DNA of 64,000 nt from Candidatus Bathyarchaeota archaeon (lineage in GTDB: Archaea; Thermoproteota; Bathyarchaeia; Bathyarchaeales; SOJC01): positions 1-64,000 of the forward strand of contig JAOUKM010000002.1 in the NCBI GenBank assembly GCA_029882535.1. The letters are read 5' to 3'. The translations under genes were made by a program, and so were the position numbers. The notes under the pieces were generated by a model. It had not been told where the DNA came from. It worked only from the letters and a program-made list of their open reading frames with translations, and made no database searches. Positions 26,555-39,090 of this stretch are shown in pieces; position 1 is the first letter of the stretch, and the number at the start of each line of letters is the position of its first letter.

Positions 26555-29500
26555 TTGCATAAGAGAACGCGCATTATGCTCTTTCTAACTGTGCTATTTT
26601 TCTTATTATGGATACCATTGTTGTTCCCTGCCTTGGCATCTCCAGATGCACAAGAATATGATTATGTCGATAACAACACAAGTAACGTAGACGGAGTCGC
26701 AGACCTAGGTACACACTCCAACTTTACAGCTCAACAATACGGTCCAGACTCGATTTATGACACAGTTACAGAAGAAAACACAGGTGGTGGGGGAGTTTCA
26801 ATAGTTCTTGAATCATATTCAATTTATGAAAGCACTGTTGGAGCAACTTCCCATACTGTAGATAAACCGTCAGGTGTCGTTGAAGGCGATTTACTTATTG
26901 CTGTCATGAGCACCGATGGTTCAGGCGAAGACCATACTGCCCCCTTAGGTTGGACAACAATTTTTGAAGATTTCAACACTGGTAGTAGCACCTTCAGTGT
27001 ATGGTATAAAATAGCAGCAACCGAACCAGACAGTTATACATTTACAATTGGGTCATCTGAGTCATGCATTCTCTCTATTTTAAGAATCTCTGGTCATGAC
27101 CCAACCAATCCGATAAACGTGTATGGGAGTCCAGACTCAAATAACAACAACGCTCCTACATGCTCCTCAGTAACCACAACCGTGGATAACTGTCTCATTC
27201 TCCGCATTTTCGGCGCAGACGACGACGACGTAATAGAAGACTCTGGCTATCCATCTGGTCATACTGGTGTTTTTATTAGAGGGTCAGAAGAAGGATGGGG
27301 TGAAACAAGTGCGGGAGTAGCTTATACAAAACAAGCCACAGCAGGAGAAACTGGCATCGCTAGCTTCAGCCTAACCTCCAACGAGCAATGGGGTGCAGTT
27401 ACAATAGCAATTAAACCAACAGCACAAGTAAACTATGAGTTTGATTTAGAAGTGCAGTGGACAAACGCTAATTACACACTGCCAAACGAGGAACTTTGCA
27501 TATTCGGAGGAACGTTGGGGTCAGAAGACATTCAGGTAGACGTTTGGAACGGATCTACATGGCACAATCTTTTCATCGATCTGTCAAGTGGGTGGAACAA
27601 CGTTTCGGTTACCGATTATCTAGTTAGCTCTACGTTCAGCATCAGGTTTATGGGAGGAACAGAAACAGGGGACACTTCTCAGGATAGTTGGGAAATAGAC
27701 TGTACGTTACTACACACATGGGGAGTCCCACCAATAGCTAGTTTCTTCTATGCCCCCGATAACCCTTACACAGGCGAAACAATAACTTTCAATGCTTCGG
27801 GCAGCTATGACCCCGACGGCACTATTGTGAATTATCTTTGGAGCTTTGGAGATGGAACAAACGGTACAGACATGGTCACAACCCACACCTACGCTGACGA
27901 CGGAACATACACAGTGATACTAACTGTAACTGATAACAACGAATTATCCAACACAACAGCTGCAAACGTCACAGTGCTCAATCGGTCTCCAATAGCAATC
28001 TTCACAGAGTCAGCTGAAAATGCATATATTGGTGAGCCGATCACACTCAACGCATCTGATAGTTACGATTTAGATGGCACTATTGCTAGCTACTATTGGG
28101 ACTTTGGTGATGGCACAAACGCCACCGGCGTTGTCGTTAACCATGTTTATGCTACTAATGGAACTTACACCGTGACGCTAACCGTTACAGATGATGATGG
28201 CGCAATAAATTCAGCAAATTCAACAAAGACAATCCTTAAGAATGAGCAACCAGTAGCTTCGTTCTCAGAATCTGCTGAGACGGTTTATACGGATGAAACT
28301 ATAATATTCAACGCGTCCAGTAGCTACGACCCAGATGGCATAATAGTTAGCTATTTCTGGGACTTCGGGGACGGAACTAACGGTACCGGTGTTACGGTTA
28401 ACCATGTATACACAGACGATGGAAACTACACAGTCACACTAACAGTCACGGACAACCGAGGGGCAACTGATTCCACAAACGCCACGAAGACGATTTTAAA
28501 CAGGTCGCCTCTTGCAGGCTTCACCGAGTCAGCCGAAACTGCTTATACAAGTGATGCGATTACCTTCAACGCTTCTTTAAGCTACGATCCTGACGGCTAC
28601 ATCGTTAGCTACTTCTGGGACTTCGGCGACGGCAGCAACGCAACAGAAGCTATTGTAGAACACGCTTATATCGAAAACGGAACCTACATTGTTACATTAA
28701 CCGTTACTGATGATGACGGAGCAACTAACAGTGCCGCTTCAACCAAGACTGTTTGGAATAGACCTCCTATTGCTTTCTTCATAGAATCCACTGAAACTGC
28801 ATACACCAACGAGATAATCATCTTCAACGCATCAGACAGCTATGATCCTGACGGCACTGTAGTTTCATATTTCTGGGATTTCGGAGACGGCACAAACGCT
28901 ACAGGAGTTGTTGTTGACCATGCATACGCCGAGGATGGAAACTACACAGTAAGCCTACTCATAACAGATGACGATGAAGCAACAGCATCAACTAGCGCCA
29001 CCAAAACTGTTTTGAACACCCCTCCTGTAGCTTCATTCACAGAATCCGCAGAGATTGTCTATACAAGCGAGACTATCGCCTTTAACGCTAGCAATAGTTA
29101 CGATTCGGACGGAGCCATCGTTAGTTATTTCTGGGATTTTGGCGATGGAACTAATATCACAGGTGTTGTAGTTGGACATGCCTTTGTTGATAATGGAAAC
29201 TACACCGTGACGCTAACCATAACCGACGATGATGGTGCTACTGGAACTGTTGCCGCAGTTAAGACTGTTTTGAATCGCCCTCCTATTGCCTCGTTCACCG
29301 AGTCTGTTGAAACTGTTGATACTGGCGAGTTTATCATGTTCAATGCGAGTGATAGTTATGATCCAGATGGCTCGATCGTTAGTTATTTCTGGGATTTTGG
29401 CGATGGAAACAATGCCACCGGCGTAATCGTGGAACATGCATACGCTGACGATGGAACCTATGTTGTAACCTTGACAGTTACCGACGACGACGGAACAACA

Positions 29501-32500
29501 GACACAACCACATCAATTAAGACCGCCTTGAATAGACTTCCTGTTACATCTTTTTCAGAGACTGCTGAAACGGTTTACACTGGTGAAACCATAACGTTCA
29601 ACGCTTCTTCAAGCTATGACCCAGATGGAACTATTGTTAGTTACTTCTGGAGTTTCGGAGACGGAACCAACGCCACAGGCGAGATAGTAGAGCACGCATA
29701 TGAAAACGATGGAAACTACACAGTAACCCTGACTGCTACTGATGACGACGGAGCAACAGATAGCACCACTTCAACTAAGACTGTCTTGAATAGACCACCA
29801 GTGGCTTTATTCACCGAATCTGCTGAGACGGTTTATGCTGGCGAGATCATCACGTTTAATGCTTCCAACAGTTATGATTCTGATGGTACTCTAGTTAGTT
29901 ATTTCTGGGATTTTGGCGATGGAAAAAACGGAACTAGCAACGTCATAAATCATGTATACGCTGACGATGGAATCTACACAGTAACTTTAAAAGTCACCGA
30001 TGATGATGGTGGCACAGATTCGAGTAGCGCTACTAAAACAGTTTTGAATAGACCTCCTATTGCAACCTTTACCGAATCAGCAGCAACGGTCTATAAAGGT
30101 GAAATAATCTACTTTAACGCCTCAGACAGTTATGACCCTGATGGATCTATAATTAGTTATTTCTGGGACTTCGGTGACGGCGCAAATGCCACTGGTGTAA
30201 CTGTTGAGCATACTTATGCTAACGATGGGAGCTATACGGTAACTCTGACCGTAACAGACAATGATGGCGCCACTGACACTACCAGCGCAACCAAAACTAT
30301 TTTGAATAGACTTCCCGTTGCCATCTTCACCGAATCCACAGAAACCGCCTATATTGGAGAGATTATAACATTCAACGCATCTGACAGCTATGACCCAGAT
30401 GGCTACATTGTCACTTACTTTTGGGATTTCGGCGATGGAACCAACACTACCGGAATCATTGCAGACCACATCTATTCTACAAATGGAACCTACATTGTAA
30501 CCTTAACTGTAAATGACGATGACGGAGCATCAGACTCGATAGCCTCTACAAAAACAATTCTGCGGAATGAACCCCCTGCTGCAATATACACTGAATCCGC
30601 AGAAACAGTATATACAGCCGAAATAATTTATTTTAACGCCTCTGATAGTTACGATTCTGATGGTTATATTGTTAGTTACTTTTGGGACTTCGGAGATACT
30701 GTTAATGCAACGGGCATAACTGTAAACCATGCCTACGTTGATGACGGTATCTATACAGTAACTTTGACAGTTACTGACAACAGAGGTGCAGCTTCATCAA
30801 CCAACGCCACTAAGACCATTTTAAATAGAGCTGCAATAGCATTGTTCACAGAGTCTGCAGAAACTGTATACACTAGCGAAGCTATCACGTTTAATGCAAC
30901 TGAAAGCTATGATCCAGACGGAACCATACTTGAATACTTCTGGGACTTCGGAGATGGAACAAATGGGACAGGCATAATTGTCGAACACTCCTATACTGAT
31001 AATGGTAGCTACATGGTTACGTTGACGATAACAGATGATGATAGTGCAACCAGCACCGCCACAGCAACCAAGACTGTCTTGAATAGGCCCCCAGTCGCAT
31101 CTTTCACAGAGTCTGCAGAAACTTTGTATACGGGAGAATTCATCACGTTTAACGCCAGTGAAAGCTATGATCCGGATGGATCTATAGCTAGTCACTTCTG
31201 GGATTTTGGCGACGGAACAAACGCTACAGGAGTTGTTGTTGACCATGCATACGCCGAGGATATTATTTATACAGTGACCCTGACTGTTACAGACGATGAT
31301 GGAGCAACGGACTCTGCCTTCAGCACCAAGACTATATTAAACCGTTCTCCAGTGGCTTCTTTCATTGAATCCGCAGAAACAGTATACAACGGTGAAATCA
31401 TAACATTTAATGCTTCCGTGAGCTATGATGCTGACGGCTACATCGTTAGCTACTTTTGGGATTTCGGGGACGGTACAAATGCTACAGGAGTCGTTGTGGA
31501 GCATGCCTATGTGGATCATGGGAATTACACGGTCACTCTAATCGTAACAGATGATGATGGCGCCTTTGCATCTGCAACTGCTACTAAGACTGTCTTGAAT
31601 AGACCGCCAGTGGCATCTTTCACTGAGTCAGCAGAAACCGCCTATACTGGTGAAGTCGTTCTTTTTAATGCTTCAAACAGCTACGACCAAGATGGTATTA
31701 TCGTTAGCTACTTCTGGGATTTTGGGAATGGCAACAATGTCACGGGTGTTGTTGTTGAATATGCTTATGCTGATGATGGGGATTACACGGTAACGCTGAT
31801 CGTCACAGATGATGATGGAGCAACAGGAACCGCTACAGCAACCAAACATATTCTGAATAGATCACCTGTAGCATCCTTCACTGAATCGGCAGAAACAGTA
31901 TACACCTACGAAGTAATCACATTCAATACATCAAGCAGCTATGATCCCGACGGCACTATTGTTAGTTGTTTTTGGGACTTCGGTGACGGAACAAACGCTA
32001 CAGGAGTGGTAGTACAACATGCTTACGCAAATAATGGAAACTACACAGTAACTCTAATAGTTACTGATGATGATGGCACTACAGATTCAACATCGGCTAT
32101 TAAAGCTGTCTTAAACCGACTACCAGTAGCTTCATTTACTGAATCCTCTGAAACTGCATACACCAATGAAATAATCTACTTTAATGCTTCTGATAGTTAT
32201 GATTCTGATGGCACTATTGTTGGGTACTTCTGGGATTTTGGTGATGACACAAACGCTACAGGAACAGTGGTTGAGCATGCTTATGTGGAAGATAGCGTTT
32301 ATACTGTCGTTCTTACTGTAACAGATGATGACGGAGCATCTTCATCAACATCATCCACTAAGACTGTCTTGAATAGACCGCCAGTGGCATCCTTCACCGA
32401 GTCAGCAGAAACAGTTTATACCCACGAGATAATTACTTTCAACGCCTCTGATAGCTACGATCCTGACGGCTACATCGTTGATTATTTCTGGGATTTAGGC

Positions 32501-32782
32501 GACGGCGCTAATGCCACAGGGATGGCCGTAAGCCATGCTTACACTGATGAAGGTGTTTATTCAGTTACTTTAACAGTTACTGACAGCGATGGAGCAACAG
32601 CGTTAGCAAATGCCACTAAGGCTGTCTTAAATAGGCCCCCAGTGGCTTTGTTCACAGAGTCAGCGGAAATTGTGCTTACAGGCGAAACTATACATTTAAT
32701 GCATCAGGCAGTTATGATTCTGACGGCTACATCGTTGATTATTTCTGGGATTTCGGAGACGAAACAAACGCAACTGGTATGA
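26555..32782 (+). CDS. giant PKD-repeat surface protein, N-terminal part (frame broken at 3' end)
   Basis: The frame encodes 2075 residues. A signal peptide (residues 1-26) is followed by an extracellular region of unknown fold to about residue 390, and then PKD repeats of about 86 residues. I count 19 complete repeats by their SYDPDG...WDFGDGTN signatures, joined by conserved TKTVLNRPPVASFTESAE linkers. The reading is disrupted inside repeat 20: near 32,692 the expected ATAACATTTAAT reads ATACATTTAAT, one A short, after which the true continuation is the next frame. Together with 32779-40089 it would encode one protein of about 4,500 residues. PKD domains are extracellular beta-sandwich modules in adhesive, enzyme-linked or S-layer-like proteins. 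The start is TTG with a strong ribosome binding site. Confidence 0.85.
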   Translation: MHKRTRIMLFLTVLFFLLWIPLLFPALASPDAQEYDYVDNNTSNVDGVADLGTHSNFTAQQYGPDSIYDTVTEENTGGGGVSIVLESYSIYESTVGATSHTVDKPSGVVEGDLLIAVMSTDGSGEDHTAPLGWTTIFEDFNTGSSTFSVWYKIAATEPDSYTFTIGSSESCILSILRISGHDPTNPINVYGSPDSNNNNAPTCSSVTTTVDNCLILRIFGADDDDVIEDSGYPSGHTGVFIRGSEEGWGETSAGVAYTKQATAGETGIASFSLTSNEQWGAVTIAIKPTAQVNYEFDLEVQWTNANYTLPNEELCIFGGTLGSEDIQVDVWNGSTWHNLFIDLSSGWNNVSVTDYLVSSTFSIRFMGGTETGDTSQDSWEIDCTLLHTWGVPPIASFFYAPDNPYTGETITFNASGSYDPDGTIVNYLWSFGDGTNGTDMVTTHTYADDGTYTVILTVTDNNELSNTTAANVTVLNRSPIAIFTESAENAYIGEPITLNASDSYDLDGTIASYYWDFGDGTNATGVVVNHVYATNGTYTVTLTVTDDDGAINSANSTKTILKNEQPVASFSESAETVYTDETIIFNASSSYDPDGIIVSYFWDFGDGTNGTGVTVNHVYTDDGNYTVTLTVTDNRGATDSTNATKTILNRSPLAGFTESAETAYTSDAITFNASLSYDPDGYIVSYFWDFGDGSNATEAIVEHAYIENGTYIVTLTVTDDDGATNSAASTKTVWNRPPIAFFIESTETAYTNEIIIFNASDSYDPDGTVVSYFWDFGDGTNATGVVVDHAYAEDGNYTVSLLITDDDEATASTSATKTVLNTPPVASFTESAEIVYTSETIAFNASNSYDSDGAIVSYFWDFGDGTNITGVVVGHAFVDNGNYTVTLTITDDDGATGTVAAVKTVLNRPPIASFTESVETVDTGEFIMFNASDSYDPDGSIVSYFWDFGDGNNATGVIVEHAYADDGTYVVTLTVTDDDGTTDTTTSIKTALNRLPVTSFSETAETVYTGETITFNASSSYDPDGTIVSYFWSFGDGTNATGEIVEHAYENDGNYTVTLTATDDDGATDSTTSTKTVLNRPPVALFTESAETVYAGEIITFNASNSYDSDGTLVSYFWDFGDGKNGTSNVINHVYADDGIYTVTLKVTDDDGGTDSSSATKTVLNRPPIATFTESAATVYKGEIIYFNASDSYDPDGSIISYFWDFGDGANATGVTVEHTYANDGSYTVTLTVTDNDGATDTTSATKTILNRLPVAIFTESTETAYIGEIITFNASDSYDPDGYIVTYFWDFGDGTNTTGIIADHIYSTNGTYIVTLTVNDDDGASDSIASTKTILRNEPPAAIYTESAETVYTAEIIYFNASDSYDSDGYIVSYFWDFGDTVNATGITVNHAYVDDGIYTVTLTVTDNRGAASSTNATKTILNRAAIALFTESAETVYTSEAITFNATESYDPDGTILEYFWDFGDGTNGTGIIVEHSYTDNGSYMVTLTITDDDSATSTATATKTVLNRPPVASFTESAETLYTGEFITFNASESYDPDGSIASHFWDFGDGTNATGVVVDHAYAEDIIYTVTLTVTDDDGATDSAFSTKTILNRSPVASFIESAETVYNGEIITFNASVSYDADGYIVSYFWDFGDGTNATGVVVEHAYVDHGNYTVTLIVTDDDGAFASATATKTVLNRPPVASFTESAETAYTGEVVLFNASNSYDQDGIIVSYFWDFGNGNNVTGVVVEYAYADDGDYTVTLIVTDDDGATGTATATKHILNRSPVASFTESAETVYTYEVITFNTSSSYDPDGTIVSCFWDFGDGTNATGVVVQHAYANNGNYTVTLIVTDDDGTTDSTSAIKAVLNRLPVASFTESSETAYTNEIIYFNASDSYDSDGTIVGYFWDFGDDTNATGTVVEHAYVEDSVYTVVLTVTDDDGASSSTSSTKTVLNRPPVASFTESAETVYTHEIITFNASDSYDPDGYIVDYFWDLGDGANATGMAVSHAYTDEGVYSVTLTVTDSDGATALANATKAVLNRPPVALFTESAEIVLTGETIHLMHQAVMILTATSLIISGISETKQTQLV

Positions 32783-35700
32783 TAACGATGCGTTCTTACG
32801 TGGACGATGGAACGTACACAGTTACATTGACTGTTACAGACGACGACGGAGCGTCAATCTCAACATCGTCCACAAAAACGGTCTTAAACCGACCGCCTGT
32901 ACCATCCTTCGACGAATCTGCTGAGACGGTTTATACTGGCGAGATAATTGCTTTCAACGCCTCTGATAGCTATGATCCTGATGGCTACATCGTTAGCTAC
33001 TTCTGGGACTTTGGCGACGAAACCAACACTAGTGGCATTATAGTGGAACACGCATATGCCAATGATGGAATCTACACAGTAGTTCTAACCGTAACAGATG
33101 ATGATGGAACAACAGATACTGCAACATCAACTAAAACGGTTTTGAACAGAGCGCCTGTGGCAAGTTTCGCGGAATCCGCAGAAACTGTGTACACTGGTGA
33201 GGTTATTACGTTAAATGCAAGCGGTAGCTACGACCCTGACGGATCAATCGTCAGCTACTTCTGGGACTTTGGCGACGGAACCAACGCAGCTGGCGTGATT
33301 GTGGACCACTCGTATGTAGATAACGGTACTTATACAGTCGCCGTGACGGTGACCGATGATGACGGAGTAACCGACACAACTATCTCAACCAAGACTGTGC
33401 TAAACATGCCTCCAGTGGCTTTATTCACCGAATCCGCAGAAACGGTCTATACAAGCGAAGTCATTGCGTTTAATGCTTCAAATAGCTATGACCTCGATGG
33501 CCTCATAGTCATCTATTTCTGGGACTTTGGAGATGGCACCAACGCTACAGGAACAGTGGTTGAGCATGCTTATGAGGAAGATGGCGTCTATACAGTTACT
33601 CTCTCGGTAACCGACAACGATGGAGCAATATCTTCAACATCAGCTATTAAAACTGTTTTGAACAAGCCCCCAGTGGCATCCTTCACCGAATCTGCAGAAA
33701 CCGTGCTTACGGGCGAAATTATCACTTTTGACGCTTTTGATAGTTATGATCCTGACGGCACTATCGTACTCTATTTCTGGAATTTTGGCGACGGAACAAA
33801 TACTACAGGCTTAACTATAGGTCATTCTTATGCAGATGATGGTAACTACACCATAATTCTAACAGTCACTGACAATGATGGAACAACTGCCATTGCTACA
33901 GCTATTAAGACTGTCTTGAATCGCTCCCCTGTCGCAATTTTCACACCGTCTGCAACAGCTGTATATACAAGTCAAATTATTCATTTTGACGGCTCAGGCA
34001 GTTATGATTCTGATGGTGTTATTGCTGAATATTTCTGGAATTTTGGTGATGGTGAAAATGCAACTGGAGTTGTTGTTGAACACACATATGCAGATGACGG
34101 AATTTACATTGTCACTTTAACCGTCACCGATGACGATGGAGCAATAGGAGTAGCTACTGCAACCATACAGGTCTTTAACAGAATCCCCATTGCATCCTTT
34201 ACTGAGTCTGCCGAAACAGTCTACACTAGTGAAACCATAACGTTCAACGCTTCTTTAAGCTACGATCCTGATGGCTACATCGTTAGCTACTTCTGGGACT
34301 TTGGCGACGGAACCAACACTAGTGGCATTATAGTGGAACACGCATATGCCGATGATGGAATCTACACAGTAACTTTAACCATCACTGACAACGACGGAGC
34401 AACAGACACCACAACGGAGACTAAAACCGTCTTGAATAGGCCCCCAGTGGCATCCTTCACCGAATCTGCAGAAACAGTGCTTATCGATGAAGTCATCCGC
34501 TTTAACGCTTCCAACAGCTATGACCCCGACGGCACTATAGCATCCTACTTCTGGAACTTCGGAGATGGAACAAACGCCACAGGCGTTACCACCCAACATG
34601 CGTATTCAAGTAGCGGCGTTTACATAGTTACACTTACGGTTACGGATGTTGATGGTGCAATAGCTACCGCAACAGGAATTAAGACAGTGGAAGTAACGCC
34701 TCCTGTCGCATTATTCACCGAGTCTGCTGAAACAGTCCAAACAGAGGAGATTATTACTTTTAATGCTTCTGACAGCTATGACCCAGATGGGACTATTGTT
34801 AGTTACTTCTGGAACTTCGGAGATGTAACAAACGCTACGGGGGTTACTACCAGCCACTCTTATGCCGACAACGGAAACTACACAGTAACTTTAACCATCA
34901 CCGACGACGACGGAGCAACAGCCACAGCTACTTCAACTAAGACTGTCTTGAATAGACCGCCAGTGGCTTTATTCACCGAATCTGCTGAAACAGTCCAAAC
35001 AGGTGAGATCATATACTTCAATGCTTCTGGCAGCTACGATCCTGACGGCTACATCATTAGCTATTTCTGGGATTTTGGAGATAGTGCCAACGCTACAGGG
35101 GTAACAGTTGAGTATGCCTATGGTGAGAGTGGCACTTACATCGTAACCATGACTGTTACAGACGACGACGGAGCAAACAATATCGTGATGGCCACTAAGC
35201 ATGTGGGAAACACTCCTCCAGTGGCGTCATTCACCGAGTCTGCGGAAATCGTGTATACGGGTGAAACTATCAGTTTTGATGCCAGTGATAGCAATGATCC
35301 CGACGGCACTATTGTTAGTTACTTCTGGGGCTTTGGAGATGGAACAAACGCTACGGGGGTTACTACCAGCCACTCTTATGCCGACAACGGAAACTACACA
35401 GTAACTTTAACCATCACCGACGACGACGGAGCAACAGCCACAGCCTCTGCAGTAAAGACTGTGCTAAACCGAGCTCCCATAGCCAAGTTCACCCAATCTG
35501 CAACGCTGGTGTATACAGGCACGCCGATCTATTTCAATGCCAGTGACAGCTACGACCGTGATGGTATTATTATTGAGTATTTCTGGAATTTTGGTGATGG
35601 TTCTAACGCTACTGGCATAGTGGTAGGTCATGCTTATACTAATGATGGGAATTATACTGTGACTTTAACGGTTACCGACGACGACGGAGCTATGGGTATG

Positions 35701-38700
35701 GCTAGCGGAACCACGAGAGTTTTGAATCGCGCTCCTATCGCAATATTCACCGAGTCCGTCGAAACCGTCTACACCAATGAAATAATTTACTTCAATGCTT
35801 CTGGCAGCTACGATCCTGACGGCTACATCATTAGCTATTTCTGGAATCTTGGCGATGGAACCAATGCTACTGGAATAACCATCGGACACATATACAGTGA
35901 AAATGGAAACTATACTGTTACATTAACGGTTACCGACAATGACGGTGCAACAGGCTCCACTGCCTCTACCAAAGTTGTGCTAAATCGTGCTCCTATCGCA
36001 TCATTCACTGAGTCCGTCGAAACCATCTACACTGGTGAATCCATTACCTTTAACGCTTCGGACAGTTATGATGTCGACGGTACTGTTATCGAGTATTTCT
36101 GGGATTTCGGAGACGGCACAAACGCAACTGGTGTTGTGGTTAGCCATTCATACATTGATAATGGCAACTTCACAGTTACTTTGATAGTCACTGATGATGA
36201 TGACGCTACCAACTCTGCCTCTGCTATCAAGACTGTTTTGAATCGTGCTCCTGTCGCACTATTCACCGAATCTGCTGAATCAGTCCACACAGAGGAGATT
36301 ATTACTTTTAATGCTTCTGACAGCTATGACCCAGATGGGACTATTGTTAGTTACTTCTGGAACTTCGGAGATGGAACAAACGCCACAGGTATGATAGTTG
36401 GCCATGCACACACTGAAGATGGAAACTACACAGTGACATTAACGGTTACTGATGACGACGGTGCAGCTGACAACGCAACGTCGACCAAGACAGTGTTGAA
36501 CAAGCCTCCAGTGGCATCGTTTACCGAGTCTTCCGAGACCGTTTACATTGGCCAGCCTATCATCTTTAACGCCAGTGACAGCTATGACCTAGATGGCACC
36601 ATTATAAGTTACTTCTGGGACTTCGGCGACGGCACAAATGCTACAAGTATTGTCGTAGAACATACCTATTTCATAAACGGAACCTACACGGTTACTCTAA
36701 CAGTCTCAGATGATGATGACGCTTCGGACGCAACTTCAGCCACCAAGACCATTCTTTGGAATGAACAACCTGTAGCTTTATTCACCGAATCTGCAGAAAC
36801 CGTGTATACTGATGAGATCATCTATTTCAATGCCTCAGATAGCTATGACTCCGATGGCAACATAGCTAGTTACTTCTGGGATTTCGGAGACGGCAGCAAT
36901 GCAACGGGTGTTGTTGCTGAACACGCTTATACCGAGGATGGAAACTACACGCTAACACTAACTGTCACAGATAATAAAGGAGCAACAAACACTGCCACTG
37001 CAACCAAAGCGGTGCTGAACAAGTCACCAGTCGCATCATTCACAGAATCGGCAGAAATAGTGTATACCAGCGAGGTTATAGATTTCAACGCTACGGATAG
37101 TTATGATCCAGATGGCTACATTGTAGAGTACTTCTGGGATTTTGGTGATGGCACAAACGCCACCGGCCTTACTATAAGCCATTCCTACAAAGATAACGGA
37201 ACGTATATAGTGATCCTAACTGTTACCGACGATGACGACGCTTATAACTCGACGACTGCCACTAAGACAGCTTTGAATAGCCCCCCTGTTGCAGCCTTCT
37301 CTGAATCTGCAGAAACCACTTACACTAGTCAGCCTATCACATTCAACGCTAGTAACAGTTACGACCCGGATGGCTACATTGCCAGTTATTTCTGGGATTT
37401 CGGAGACGGCACAAACGCAACTGGAATAGTTGCCGAACACGCCTATTCTACAAGCGGAAACTTTACAGTAATGTTAAACGTAACAGATAATGAGGGTAAT
37501 TTTGGTGTATCTACCGCAACCAAGACTATTCTTTGGAACGAGCCCCCTGTTGCATTATTCACAGAATCCGCAGAAACCTTCTATCAAGGCGAAACCATCA
37601 TCTTTAACGCCAGTGACAGCTATGACCTAGATGGCACAATTGTAAGTTACTTCTGGGACTTCGGAGATGGCAGTAATGCAACGGATATGATTGTTGAACA
37701 TATCTATTTAGATCATGGAAACTACACCGTAATGCTCATTGTTACGGATGACATAGGGGCAACAAATACTGCCAATGCAACTAAAACGGTTCTAAACAAG
37801 ATTCCTGTCGTGACGTTTACAGAGTCTACTGAAGCTGTTTATACTGATGAAGTTATTACTTTTAATGCTTCGGCTAGTTATGACCCCGATGGCTTCATTG
37901 TCAGTTACTTCTGGGACTTCGGAGATGGAATGAACGCTGTTGGAGTTATAGTTGAACACGCATATGCTGAAGACGGATCCTATACGGTCACCTTAACCAT
38001 GACTGACGATGATGGAGCAACAAACTCGGCAAGTGCTACTAAAACAGTTTTAAACAGATCTCCAGTGGCGATTTTCTCAATGTCGACTGAAACTGTTTAT
38101 ACTGGTGAAACCATCACATTTAATGCCTCAGATAGCTACGATCCTGACGGCTTCATCGTCATTTACTTCTGGGATTTCGGAGATGGTGACACTGCATCTG
38201 GTTTGATCGTAAATCATGCCTATTCAGATAATGGACGCTACGTTGTGGCTTTAACTGTAACGGATAATGACGCGGCAAAGGACACTGCAACGGCGACCTT
38301 TTTAGTTAGGAACCGGTCTCCAATAGCTAGTTTCGTTGAATCTGCAGAAACCACTTTTGTTGGCATACCCATTGAGTTTGACGCTTCAAGTAGTTATGAC
38401 TCTGATGGCTATGTTGTTAGTTATTTCTGGGATTTCGGAGATGGTGCCAACGCTACTGGAATAGTTGCCGAACACGCCTATTCTGTTAACGGAACTTTCA
38501 CGGTCACGTTGACTGTAACAGACGATAGTGGAGCATTAAATTCCGCACAAGCTGTCAAAACAATCTTGGAAAACGACCTACCGATCGCATCTTTTACAGA
38601 GTCGGCGGAGACAGTTTATGCGAGCGAACCTATCGTCTTTGACGCTTCAAGTAGTTATGACCCTGACGGATCAATCGTCAGCTACTTCTGGGACTTCGGA

Positions 38701-39090
38701 GATGGGACTGGTGCTACAGACATCATCACAAGTCATTCATATGTGGACAATGGAAATTATACAGTGACTTTGATGGTCTTGGACGACAGGGGAGCAAGTG
38801 GTTTCACAACAACTGTTAAGAGTGTTTTGAATAGACCGCCTATTGCATCGTTTACTGAGTCAGCGGAGACTGTATATGCTGGTGAGTCAATTAGTTTTGA
38901 CGCTTCAAGTAGTTATGACCCTGACGGATCAATCGTCAGCTACTTCTGGGACTTCGGAGATGAATTTACTACCTCTGGTGTCATTGTGAACCACGTCTAT
39001 TCCACTAACGGAACCTTCATTGTTACCTTAACGGTAGTGGACGATGATGGAGCCTCTGGTCTAACACAGGCAACTAAGAATCTCCTTCCA
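27720..39090 (+). repeat. tandem array of 44 PKD-coding units (about 258 bp each)
   Basis: The repeat array spans about 11.4 kb. Peptide identity between units is high while codons differ, but a few blocks are nearly identical in DNA. Examples are 34804-34927 against 35320-35445, 32960-33055 against 34270-34370, and 38641-38700 against 38900-38960. This points to recent duplication or gene conversion between units. Confidence 0.85.

Noticed and set aside
26319-26588. 89-residue ORF before the giant gene
   Set aside because: It overlaps the giant gene's start and signal peptide and lacks a plausible ribosome binding site or recognisable domain.
30122-30469. Several Cys/Val-rich reverse frames across the PKD array
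   Set aside because: They recur with the repeat period and mirror the codon pattern of the plus-strand PKD units.
27720-39090. CRISPR-like periodic repeat
   Set aside because: The period is about 258 bp and the repeats code for PKD domains; there are no short repeats with unique spacers.
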